Assembly: GCA_038025085.1 (NCBI GenBank)
Contig: CM076140.1
Coordinates: 498,501 to 562,500, forward strand
Direction of reading: 5' to 3'
Origin: Tetragonia tetragonoides
Lineage: Eukaryota; Streptophyta; Magnoliopsida; Caryophyllales; Aizoaceae
Length of the DNA: 64,000 nt
Positions 33,976-45,500 of this stretch are shown piece by piece. The notes under the pieces are model-generated. The model saw nothing but the letters and a program-made list of their open reading frames with translations, searched no databases and was not told where the DNA came from. Each line of letters starts with the position of its first letter. Within the stretch, counting starts at the first letter, position 1. A program made the position numbers and the translations under genes.

Positions 33976-36900
33976 ATGGCGGCCTCACTCCATCAAAGGC
34001 CAGCCAACAGTCTCTTGACTAACCGACAACATCTCTCTACTCGTTTATTCTCCCTCAATCCTCAACGACCCACTTCTCTTCTTACCCGCACTAATCTCCT
34101 CCTCCTTTTCTCTCTCCTCATCATTCTAGGTTTCCTTTACCCTTACATGGGATTATGGCAACCTCAATTCAATTCTGCCCAGTTCGCTTTTCAGTCCAAG
34201 TGGCGAAATTATTCCCTCAAAGAGGCTGTTTCCTTTGTGGCTCAAAATGAGACTGTCATTATTTGCATTGTTAGTGAAGCTTATTTACCGTTTCTCAACA
34301 ATTGGTTGATTAGCATTGTGAGGCATAATCATCAGGATAAAGTTTTGGTTGTTGCTGCGGATTATGCAACTTTGTACAAGGTTAATGAGAGGTGGCCTGG
34401 TCATGCTGTGATTATCCCCCCTGTTCTTGAATCCAGTGCTGCCCATAAGTTTGGGTCCATGGTATGTTTCTTCTTTCTTTCTGGGTATTATTGGCATTGC
34501 GTGTGCTTGATTTATCGTTTGTGATTGTTCCTCATTGCTTGCTTATCTTGGGTCTTCATTTATATCTATGTCTATTAAGGTGATAGTTGGGATTGTTCTG
34601 AATGAATTTATTGTTGTTGCAAGAGCAAGTATTCAACAACAGAAACTATATCCAATTTGGGTTTTGCAATGTGAGGAAGAGCATGATGAAGGACATGTGT
34701 TATTTCTATGGCTTGATTAACTGTGGGTTCCTTTAGTGAGCTTAGGATGTTTATTTGTTTTGGGGAAGCAGCTACACTTGTGTCAATTTACTTGTAGAAG
34801 ATTATTGTCTTGGTCTTGAAACTAGGGTAACTTGGAACAGACTTTATAACCTGTCACCGAGAATAAATTGCTTCATGCCCATCAATGATGTTGTAAGGCC
34901 AAAGCGTTATCATTTAAGTTAGAACCATGATTTGAGGCAATTCAGAGGCTCTATCGTTTGTATGTAATGCCTGTGAAGGCTTTCACAAAATGGTATTACT
35001 CCAATCCACGAAACTTGGGCGTTCGGAAAGCCCCTCACCAATAAGCTGCCATATGGGGCAGCATGAGGACATGGGAATCCCGCGCGGTCAGTTATTGGGT
35101 CCCAAATAGCTTTGATAACCTTTTCACTAGTCATTATGAGTCCCGCAGGGATCGATAATCTAATCCGGATCCTGGTTTACCAAAATCCAAAGGATATAAT
35201 CCACAAATTTTGGGCGTTTGGGAAGCCCGGAGACAGGTTCTTATTTTCAAACATATAAAACAGGGGACCCTAGGGAACATGTGAGGAGGCCCTTGGGGTC
35301 GGTTATTGGGTCCTACATAGCCTTGGCTTTGAGAACCATTTTACCCATCACCCACTATGAAGACTCCACCACCGTTTTCCATGGGTATATGAGAAGTCTG
35401 GGCATTGAGTATGGCCTCTCGGGGACAAAGAGGGGCCTCTTACTTATTAGGTCACCATGGGTCCCTCGGTAGCTCTCAACCAGACCCGGATGGACAAAAA
35501 GTACAAAACATGGGTGTCTGACACGGAGCGGACCTAGGTTCTTAGTTTCGAATCTTATTGGATGAGGGACCCCAAAAGTCCTAGATAACCTTTAGTAACC
35601 AACTAACTATATTACTAGTCATCCACTATAAAAGGCCTTTACATCGAACCCATGGGTGTATGAGTCCAGACATTGGTATGGTCTCCTAAGGCCACCAGGG
35701 GGGCCTCCTGGGTCACCATAGGTTCCTCCGAGCATCTGGGTTGAAAATCTCAACCGAACCCTAGATGATAAAAATCCAAAGGCTATTGACGAAATTTGGG
35801 CGGTTGGAAGGCCCCAATACCAAGGTTCTTATTTTCGACCCATATCAAAAGGGGTCCGTCCCCCAGGTGATGTGGCAGGCCCTTAAGATTGGTTGTTGGG
35901 TCCCAATTGATGACCCTTTTCCCAGTGACCCACTCTTAAGGCCTCTAGGTAATGAGTTGCTTTCTTCCAAAATGTTTTTTTCTCTTGTTCTATGCATACA
36001 TGCCATATCTAAAACAGTTGCTTGTTTAAAGATCACTGGGGGCAATAAGCCAATAAGGCATATATCCCCTTCCAGATCATTTTTGGCTGTAAATGTAGAG
36101 TACTTCAGTAGGTATAATGGATTTCATTCTCCAAATGAGAGAAAATCCCTTCCAGCAACCAAGTTCTTAATTCTTAGTCTTTTGAACCATCAGGCTTTAT
36201 TAAGCATATGACATCACCTGGAAGAAAGAGATGACACTTAGACTAATTGTTTCCTGTGCTTTGTCATACCCTTAACTTAGCCATAGAATACTGAAGGAGA
36301 CATCTTCGCTCCTTTTACTACTTCAGTTATTTAGGATGAACATCATTCCTTTATTTGTATAGTGTTTTGATGTGTAGGCTAATAGCTGAATGCACCTTGA
36401 GACACTTTTCGTTTAAGCTTGATCTTCATATTTGACTCTAATTTAGAAAACCTCAGCTCAATGTTTTTACTCAGCTGTTGACCTCTCTCACCCTTTGACT
36501 ATAAGTCTATAACATAGACCTGTAACTCTAAATCACTAGAAAGTGGCAGAAGCTTGTGAAAACTCTATTTGGTGTGATTGATAAGTTTCTTATCTGGCTT
36601 TCAAATCTACTGGGAATATTTCCATTGTACTAATTCATCGTACATTTGTTTATTCGCTGTTTGTCAGAAGTGCTTAACTATTAATGAACCTGTTATTTTT
36701 AGCCCATATTTTACAGAAATGCCCACTTTTTCAAAGTTTTCACTTTACCAACTCTGATTTCCAGATATATAATGTCATCCCTAATGGCTGAGGCCCAAAG
36801 TTTTGGAAAGTTTGATGGTCAAATTTTGGGGAGGCTTCCAAGGAGTGAGTTTGAGGGGTAGGGAAAGGACATGAAAGTTGGTGGTCAGCAAAAAATGGGC

Positions 36901-38995
36901 TAAACATGGTGTGGTTTTGAGTGATTAAAACTCTTCAGGCTGAGCCTGGCTAACCCACCTATGACTGTTTTGAACCTGCAACTGATAAGATGTTTATTTG
37001 CCCAATTTCCACTTCAGTGTATGATCTGTGTGTCTAACACTCTGATTGTATGGTGGTTTGGTACATCTCGAGAACAGTAACTTATAATATTGTTTTGACC
37101 ATTTGGCAGTGTAACTATATAATTATTGGATATATACAGATGAGATTCGTTCTTACGCTCTCTTGACTTTCTGATCATATTATCATATCTGGTGGTTGAT
37201 AATTTTCACACTTGTCAGTATTGAACAATTTACCCGAAAAAACCGTTTTGAAAATGAAAAAAAAAAAGTTTTCGTGGGTCTTTCGGAAACAGTCTCTCTT
37301 CTAGGCGACTAGTTAGGGTTAAGACTGCGTACATCTGGACCTCCCCAGACCCCGCCCTAGGCGGGATACTTACTGGGTTGTTGTTGTTGTTGTTGTGAGT
37401 ATTGAACAATTTCAGCAAAGATACTCTTTCCTCTCATTTTAATTCCTTCGCTTGAATTTATATAATATAATTTGTGACCTTTATGTGTACTCATATCTCA
37501 CTGCGACCTGCTCATTTGTGCCAGGGATTCTTCAATTTTACAGCTAAGAGGCCTCGTCATCTTCTAGACATATTGGACCTTGGATATAATGTTATGTACA
37601 ATGATGTTGACATGGTCTGGCTGAAGGATCCATTTCCTTATTTGGAGGGAAATCATGATATCTACTTCATGGATGACATGGCTATGGTATGTTGACAAAA
37701 TGAACTAGTTCCACTGTTTTAATGCTTTTCACCTATGAAGCACAAGCATGCAATGCTACAACATGTTGAATGAAACTCTGTTGAGAGACACAGAAGCACC
37801 ATGTATGTAATCCCACATGCAAGAATCATGATGGTTACTTGTTACCTCTTTGGTGATGATGTTAGAGATCCCTACATTGATGATTGATCCCCTTTTGGCA
37901 GTTCAAAACAATGATTTAACCCCGACCTTTATATACATATAGAACAGTAACACTGTGTATACATTCAAACCATTGTCCTTGAGTCATACTTTTAAATATT
38001 GCCATCTCTTGCAGTATTAATCCTTTTTTTCTACTTCAAATATCTAGGTGAAACCTTTGAACCATTCTCACAACTTGCCACCTCCAGGAAAAAAGGGACG
38101 GCCTTACATTTGTAGTTGCTGGATCTTCCTTCGTCCCACCAGTGGTGCTAAATTGGTTATGAGAAAGTGGATTAAAGAGCTTCAAGAACAACCCTGGACG
38201 CGCTTACAAAAGTCTAATGACCAGCCTGCCTTCAACTGGGCATTAATGAAAACTAAAAAAGAGGTGTGATATTTTTCATTCCATTTTTTCATTACTGCGT
38301 AATTTGTCCCTATTTTCTGTGGAAGATGCTTGTTCGTCTTGTCGTTGGAAACAACTTCTGTGCTAATCTTGGATGATTAGGGATAAGGTTGTGTACATCT
38401 TGACCTTCTAGGACTAAGACCCTTCCGGCAGAGGGATCCATACTAGGTATTTTTGTCTTTATGCTTGTTCATCATATTTCCCTGTAACTGTTGCACTTAG
38501 ATGGCTTAAGTTTGATCCTTATTCTTTTCATCAGATTACTGTCATGTTCTTTTCTTCTAATATCCGGATTCTACGTATTAACCTTAAGCAGCTAAGTATT
38601 CATCTGTGCTGCTGGGAATGGAACTCTTGCAGTGTTTGTCTGGAAAATCAAACAGTTAGCTGTTAGAATTAATTGTGTTTCAAACATCCAATAAAGCACT
38701 TGAGTCATATGTTCTACTTTCTATATGACATGGCTGTGTATCCAGCGAACTAAATTGGGTTGGTTCTCGACTGACTTTACTACAGGCGGATATGTACTTG
38801 CTCCCGCAGTCTGCATTCCCAACTGGAGGACTGTACTTCAAGAACAAAACATGGGTTTGGGAAACCAAGGGTTCTCATGCTATTATCCACAACAACTACA
38901 TAGTAGGATTTGAGAAGAAAATTAAGCGTTTCCGGGATTATGGCTTCTGGCTTGTTGATGATCATGCCTCAGAGTCCCCACTGGGAAAATTATAG
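33976..38995 (+). CDS. RG-II xylosyltransferase of the MGP4/RGXT type, GT77 (four exons)
   Basis: Exons 33976-34461, 37525-37686, 38048-38263 and 38786-38995 give 357 residues in frame with GT-AG junctions. A short cytoplasmic tail precedes one transmembrane anchor (about residues 41-60), as in type II Golgi enzymes. The nucleotide-diphospho-sugar transferase domain follows, with the metal-binding DVD motif at 189-191 (NDVDMVWLKDPF), GRPYICSCWIFLRP, SNDQPAFNWAL and the conserved C-terminal DDHASESPLGKL. The family transfers xylose from UDP-xylose to fucose of rhamnogalacturonan II in the Golgi; in Arabidopsis MGP4 is needed for pollen tube growth. Intron 1 (3.06 kb) contains a decayed tandem array and a SINE. 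The sugar specificity is inferred from the family. Confidence 0.93.
34985..35950. repeat. Decayed tandem repeat array in the GT77 intron 1
   Basis: Four diverged monomers start near 34985, 35185, 35493 and 35768, spaced about 200-310 bp. Each begins with a phrase like AATCCA...AAATTTTGGGCGTTTGGGAAGCCC, then GGTTCTTATTTTC, GGACCC, GGCCCTTGGGGT and GGTTATTGGGTCC. The block is GC-richer than its surroundings, and the last unit is truncated. Confidence 0.75.
37232..37397 (+). mobile_element. 5'-truncated SINE with (TTG)n tail
   Basis: 166 bp flanked by a perfect 15 bp duplication, agtattgaacaattt (37217-37231 and 37398-37412). It contains AAGACTGCGTACATCTGGAC and CCCCAGACCCCGCC, phrases shared with widespread plant tRNA-derived SINEs, and ends in repeated TTG. 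It lies about 110 bp upstream of the exon 2 acceptor region of the GT77 gene. No A/B boxes remain, so it is 5'-truncated. Confidence 0.88.
38371..38460 (+). repeat. Probable SINE remnant
   Basis: GATTAGGGATAAGGTTGTGT then ACATCTTGACCTTCT resembles a decayed version of the core of the SINE at 37232. Lies in intron 3 of the GT77 gene. No duplication visible. Confidence 0.35.
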
Positions 38996-39622
38996 AAGGT
39001 CTGAGGGGGCTGAAGTGCATCTGTGATTCCCATGTAGTTTGAGCTCAAAACATCTGGAAGATACAAAGAGCGACTAGCACTTGCATTGACGAAAGACTAT
39101 TGGGCTCCCAGAGATTTGCCCAAGCTTTAAGCTTAACAAGCTCATATAAGCAATCTCAGTGGATCAGTGTGTTTCTACCTGTTGCTGTCAGGTCGTACTG
39201 GTTAATCAACGATGCTGAATGACAGAGCTTTTGTTGTCATAAGGTGGATTTGCTGGTTTTCTCTTTAGTTCCCGAATTACCGGGGTCATTTTTGTTGTTT
39301 ATCTACGATCAAAAGCTTAAATTAAGCTGATTTATTGTAATTCATCACAAGATGGTAGCAACTAGCAAGACACTGAAAATTTCCTAGAAGAGTTTGTTGT
39401 AGACAGTATATAAACCCTTTAATGCCAGATTTAATATACTAGTAATCATACATTCATACCCGTTATTGTTTTTCATTCTTTTTCTCAACCCGACTTTACC
39501 TCGGCGCAAATTCGGCTCCGGTATCTTACTACTCCTATCTTCTAGTCAATCGCTATGCTGCAAATAAATTGAACATTCTTGAAAAGAAAAGTTTCTGGGA
39601 ATGAGGAGGCAACTATTATGGC
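38996..39622. other. GT77 gene 3' UTR and spacer
   Basis: Probably the 3' UTR for the first several hundred bases. Nothing else recognised before the hAT-like MITE. Confidence 0.5.
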
Positions 39623-39817
39623 CGTAGACCTGTAAAACGGGTTGACTCAACGGGTTACGGGTTGGGTCACTTCGGGTTCGGGTCGGATCGGTTATGAGTT
39701 GGATTTTGGGTCGAATCCAATTTTTAGTTCATTTTACCGGGTTGTAAACGGGTTCGGGTCGAGAATGTTTTTTCAGAACCCTAAAAAAAGGGGTCGGGTC
39801 AGCTTTTTACAGCTCTA
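39623..39817. mobile_element. hAT-like MITE made of ACCCG repeats (copy 2)
   Basis: Left end TAGACCTGTAAAACGGGTTG; right end is the inverted counterpart CTTTTTACAGCTCTA. Flanked by attatggc (39615-39622) and attatggg (39818-39825), seven of eight matching. The interior is GGGTCGGGTTCGGG-type repeat, the opposite orientation of 32988-33248. It ends 62 bp from the tRNA gene. Confidence 0.72.
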
Positions 39818-39879
39818 ATTATGGGTCATTGTGTTAATGTCAAAATCACTGTAAAGTTTGTTTGCAAAAAAAAAGAAGT

Positions 39880-39950
39880 GCGTCTGCCGGGAGTCGAACC
39901 CGGGTCTATTGCTTGGAAGGCAATTATCCTAACCGTTGGACTACAGACGC
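39880..39950 (-). tRNA. tRNA-Gly (anticodon UCC)
   Basis: On the minus strand GCGTCTG pairs with CAGACGC as the acceptor stem. The D arm lies in GTCCAACGGTTAGGAT, the anticodon stem-loop is ATTGC-CTTCCAA-GCAAT with anticodon TCC, and the T arm contains GGGTTCGACTCCC. No CCA is encoded and no intron is present. A T-rich run follows on the transcribed side, suitable as an RNA polymerase III terminator. Confidence 0.97.
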
Positions 39951-42538
39951 TATGATGGTAAAGGTTCATTTACCAATAATTTAGAAATAAAGATCGTCAT
40001 AAATGGCAAGTTGAAATACGTCATAAATGGGTTAGGTACCTGAAACTGAATCACGTGCATTAAAGGTTTTATTGGACCTCACGCTCCATTTCTGTTACCA
40101 TCCAGAAGCTACAACTAGCTAGCTAGCTACTCCATTAGCGGAGTACGTTGTTTTAACGTGGAACAGTTGAACCAATAAATTTAAAGTAAATGCTAATAAT
40201 AAGTTGCAGATTTGTCTCTTTAGGTTTGCTGATCACATGCACAATTTGATTAATACATTAGTCATTAATCACACATCACCATATATTCTCATTTAGATTA
40301 ACGTAAAATATGACTACCTTTCTTTGGAGTAAAGTTGAGGCAAGAATTTTTGTTTACTTCAATTCACCACGACCCCAATTTGAAAATTCCACGGGCCGAA
40401 CTTTTCAGATCAACAAATTGAGGTGCCACGCCCACACCCAATGATTATTTAGGAATTTATGCTTGTTCTTATTGTTGATATGGGGCGTAATAATAGTAAT
40501 GAAAAATTGTCGAAAAATATCTTGTAAAATTCAATTTTTGCTTTCGAATAATCCCCCCAACAAGGGTCATCAAGTACAAAGGTAAAATAGTCATTTTTTT
40601 AAAAAAAATTGGTCAATAAGTGGTTTGAGATGATGATTAAAATGTTGATTTCTAGCAGTGATGTTTGGGTTGGTAGTCACTTATCGACGAAGCTAATCAA
40701 GACACCGATTTCAAGCAGTGATAGTGGAAATCATATTCATCTTGTTGTATCAGATTTATTCTTGATTATGTTAGATTTAGATTTGTTTAGAAATATTCAT
40801 CGTTGTAGATGTCGTATGGCTTTTTATAAATGAATGAATTCTCTTTTCTTCAAAAAAAAAAAAGTTGAAACCTCATAAAAATATTTATTTAAAATAATTT
40901 GTTTATAAGGTACAAGTAGTACTTATTACAAAAAAAAAAAGTTGATTTTGCAATGTGATTTTTGACAAATTTCCCTAATCGTAATTTTTCGAAAGACTAA
41001 AGGATTGTATAAGCATGCATCTTATTGGCTACTTTATATAATAGGAGTCTACATGGACGAAGGATCATAAGGACTTGGTTAGGCCATGACCACCCTCAAT
41101 CCTCTTACATAATCATTGCAGTGGAAATATTGGAATATATCTTACTTAGTTGCATAGTGTTTTTTTGTTACTGTGCCCCCCACACTCACATAATAGATGT
41201 ATATATGAGGCTAAGAAGAGAAATTTAAAGGTCATGAATAGCAATAAGCCTCAAAAACTATAAATATTATCGTATCGTCAGCCTTTTTTAAGGTCAAGTC
41301 CTAACTTTGTCCCTGAAAATCTAGAAAGTTGTATTGTATGCATAAATTACTAATCTACAATAATATTTAAAAAAAGTTTGAGCATAAAAATTAACTATTT
41401 ATAACTTTTTCTTTGTCATCCCCTAATAAGAATACAAGCAAATGAATTTGAGGACAATAATAAGGCAATAATCATTATTTTCAAGGGCTTAACAAAGGTT
41501 ATAAAGGAAATTATACCAATAATTAGTGTTAATATTTGAGCTGATGTTGAATTTCTTAAACAAGTCAACAACAATAATGTAAGGACTTCTTCTACTAGTT
41601 TATCATATTTTTAAGAAAAAGAAATAAGATATTCAATATACTAAGTCATGTTTGTTTGCACCCACTTTTTTTCCATCAAGATTTGCACTACAATTCAACT
41701 TTTATATCTACTTTCTAAGTTTCTTTTGCTCATATATTTATATTAAAAATAAAAATTCACAAAACAGAGTCTTACTTAGATTTTTTTTAGAATAAGAATA
41801 GAACAATTATAGTCACCTCACTAAAAAAAACCCAATTTATTATCACGCGGCAATGACTCCCAAAAAAGAAAGACGTACTAATGAAAACAGCATGTTTATT
41901 TCCCATCCCAGAAAGATGTTTTTCTACCCTATTTGCCATTCGTGTAAGTTGTTGGAGTCTTAAAACAAGAGAATCTACAAAAACAAAAATCCTTGACATT
42001 TTAGGACTAATAATCTCCCGTCAAAAAATAAACATGACTAATCTCGCCACGTCATTCTCTTCAGTATTTTATTTTGACTCCTCATATCCTTTCTCTCTCT
42101 CTCCTCTCTCTCTCGTGTCTGGGTTTTCTGCTGCTTAGCTGTTCTGCTGTAATATACTCAACAGTATTCAAATTATTGATTTTTCCATTAATTTTCTTTC
42201 CATAGTTTTCTTATCTTTCCCGATCTCATATCTTCCTTCAAACCCAAAAAATTACTCCATTCTTCCTATCGGTTTGTCTGTCCTTGAAGAGCTATTACTC
42301 TGTGTTTTTTCTTTTTCTTTTTTTTGCACTAAAACCCACCCTAAAGCAGCAGAACCCAGAACCCAAAAATTCATTATTTTTCTGCTACAGACAGAGGAAT
42401 CTATGGCTCTATGATAAGAAGCATTCTATCACTACTATTCAGTAGAGTAAAGAAGCAACCTTGATTGTTCAATCTTGGTTTCGTCTGATTTCGTAAAGTT
42501 TCCAAGTGTTTTTGAACATTGTTTTGATGGTACCTTAA
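39951..42538. other. Spacer, LINE tail and glycosyltransferase promoter/leader
   Basis: At about 40610-40862 a frame ending MAFYK then TAAATGAATGAATTCTC and a poly(A) run looks like the extreme 3' end of a plant L1 LINE on the + strand; no duplication found, so this is tentative. The rest to 42 kb is A/T-rich spacer. The 400 bp before 42539 is pyrimidine-rich with a (CT)n stretch near 42087-42115, likely the promoter and 5' UTR of the next gene. Confidence 0.4.
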
Positions 42539-45500
42539 ATGGGTTCTCTTGAGAATGGGGTTTTGCTGAAGAAAGATCAGCAGCAAAACCATCAGAATCT
42601 TGGGAGGGTATCTTCTTTCTCAAAACAACAGAGACCCAGATCAAGATTTCCAAGGTCTTTGCTTTCTAAGAGGTTTGGGTACCTGCAATGGATATGTACC
42701 ATTGTAGTATTCTCTCTCTTCCTGATTTTGTTCCAAGCCTTCTTGCCTGGTTCAATGGTGGAGGAACCTGGTAATTCAGGGAAGGATTTGGATATACTTG
42801 ATGGAGATTTGATGTATTTAAAGGAGATTGGGGAGCTGGATTTTGGTGAAGATGTGAGGTTTGAACCCACAAGGGTATTGGATAAATTTCAGAAGGATGC
42901 CAGTGAAGTGAACTTGACTAGAAGAGGAATTAGATTTGCTTACAGAAAACCAAAACTTGCTTTGGTTAGTATCCTATATATGCCCTCTTCTCCTTGCATT
43001 TTGTTCTAGGTATCATAGATTGTTAGTAGACTTAGTACTTCTGTTCTGTAATTGAGTAGCTAGATTGGAGAATTGAGTTTCTGCCAAGTGTTGTTTCACT
43101 AGATAGATGTTGAATCATTGTGCTGTGTTTACTTTCTAGTAAAGTAATAGTTCCTATATACCTGCAGCTTACTCTATTGTGACAATGTGGTCATTATATT
43201 TGTTGTTCCAGGTTTTTGCGGATCTGGCTATAGATCCGTATCAGATACTCATGGCAACTGTGGCGGCTGCTTTGCAAGAGATTGGGTACTCAATTGAGGT
43301 AATGTCCTACTTAAACTGGTTAGTTGATTGCTTATTCTTGTATCAGAAGCAAGGAATGTCTAGCCTTTATTGGACAATGATACTTGACAGCACACTTCAA
43401 CTTCTGTGAACTGTCTCCCTAACAATTTATTTATATAACTGCAATGTACTATAACTGATCTGGTGTCATTGCATATTGAGAGGAATTTGATAACTTTGTG
43501 AGGAATTTGTACCAATAATATGATAATGGAAAGGAACAATAGGATTTGTTCAAGGCTTGTTAAACCAGGAGAAAGTGGGACAACAAATTGAAACCAACGG
43601 ATGCATATGTAGAATTCACAAGGTCAAGTAATGGAGCCATAGAGGATGTTGATTTGATGTTTGGAACCAATTGGAAAAGTTCTGAGCACTAGCATTTAGG
43701 TTTATTGGATTAGTGCATTAAGGAAGTTGTATGAGTTGCCAGTGGAGCTGTTAGAGCTAAGTTTTTCTACATCCTCAGTATACCAGATATGCAAAATAGA
43801 GTTTAAGTTGTAGTTTGTTTCATCATTTAGGTCAAAGAGCATTTCTGGCTTCTAGTAACAGTAATAGTGTGAAGCCTTGGGGATGGTTATGCCCATGGTG
43901 CAATGAAGTATAAGATATTATATTCTAATTGTCTCTTGGTTGCCACTATCTCAAAATTTTAAGTAATTAACATGTTGCCGCACATTTTCTTCTCCAATTT
44001 ATTCCTGTGAGGTATGGCCGGAAGCACGATCTGTCTTATCTTCAAAGTAAGAAATCAATTGCAACCTGTACTGCACCATATGCAAATGCACCACGAAATT
44101 AATTCTCCAAATTTGTACCCTTACCGTGTGTTGTATGACAAAATGAGTGGCCTGAAAATTTTCAGGTTTTTTCAAGTGAAGATGGTCCTGGTCGTGCTGC
44201 ATGGCAACATATGGGAGTTCCTGTCACCATATTGCAGGTTGAAGATCACAACAGGAGTAATGTAGATTGGTTAAAGTATGTTACCTTATGCTTGTATATG
44301 TCTGAAACTTGAATCACAAACAAGTCTTATGCAGAAGATATGGATTTTTTTTCTGTCATATCTTTATGTCCTTGCCAATATATATATAATGGAGTTCAGA
44401 TCATAGTTTATTATTTTTAAAATTCCTACAGTAAAGCTTGGGATCATTTAATTGCTTATAACATTAGATAAATTGGAAGTTTTCAACCGAGACAAAGAGG
44501 AGCATGGTATGGCTCTCGTAATCAAACATAATTAATCAAGGAGAGTGATTTAAATATATAGACATTAACTATTCATTCATACACACTGGGATCAAGTGCT
44601 CATGAAATCTCAAAACCTATGGGGAGAAGTTCAAGATGATCTAATTTATAGAAGTATGTGGATTTCACTTGATATATTCATTGTAGCTGAACATAGTTTG
44701 CTAATTCAGGTATCTTTACAATCCAATTATAATAGAATTGGCATGGTAGGTCACAGAACCGGCACAAACATAAAGTATTCTGCTTAAACCAAGCCAAAAA
44801 CTATAAAATGTTAGCCCACTAGGTACCGTCGAGATGTTAGCATGTTTTGAGAACAAGCTAGCATGTAGAGTCCATGCAAGGGTTGTTTGTAGAGTAAGGT
44901 GTAACATGAAACATTCTGTTTGCTGACCAGTATTGTTAATTTTGCAGCTATGAAGGAGTACTTGTTAATTCACTTGAGGGAAAACATGCCATTTCGTGGT
45001 ATGTGTCTTGTTTTTTGTTATATTAGTTTAAGCTCTTCAAATTTTTCCTTAGTTTTTCTAGTGCATAACTTTCTTTTAGTAGTGCTGTGAAGCTCTGTTG
45101 CACTGATAATGAAATTTGTTATGCTATGATAAATTGTTGATGTTTCTTTGAAGCTATCAAAAATGCTATGAGTTTGCAGCAACTCATTGGTGTTTGGATT
45201 TCTCGGTCATCGTTTTATCCTTGGCAAAACCATTCTGCAATATTTCTTGTCTAGTTATCAAATATATGGTTTACTTCACCTAAAGCTGTCCTGTATCATG
45301 GCTGATTTTGGGAAGGAAAATTGAAAAGTATAATTTGAATCTTGCAAGAACAGGAAATAGTCAATTTACTGAATTTTTCACATTTGTCTAGAAAATTTTT
45401 GAGGATTTGTTGCCATCTCTTCCCATTTTCTGCAGTTTAAAGAAGATTATAAATAAGTGAAACACAGTGAATTTGCTGCTTAAGTTTGCATCTTATTTGA

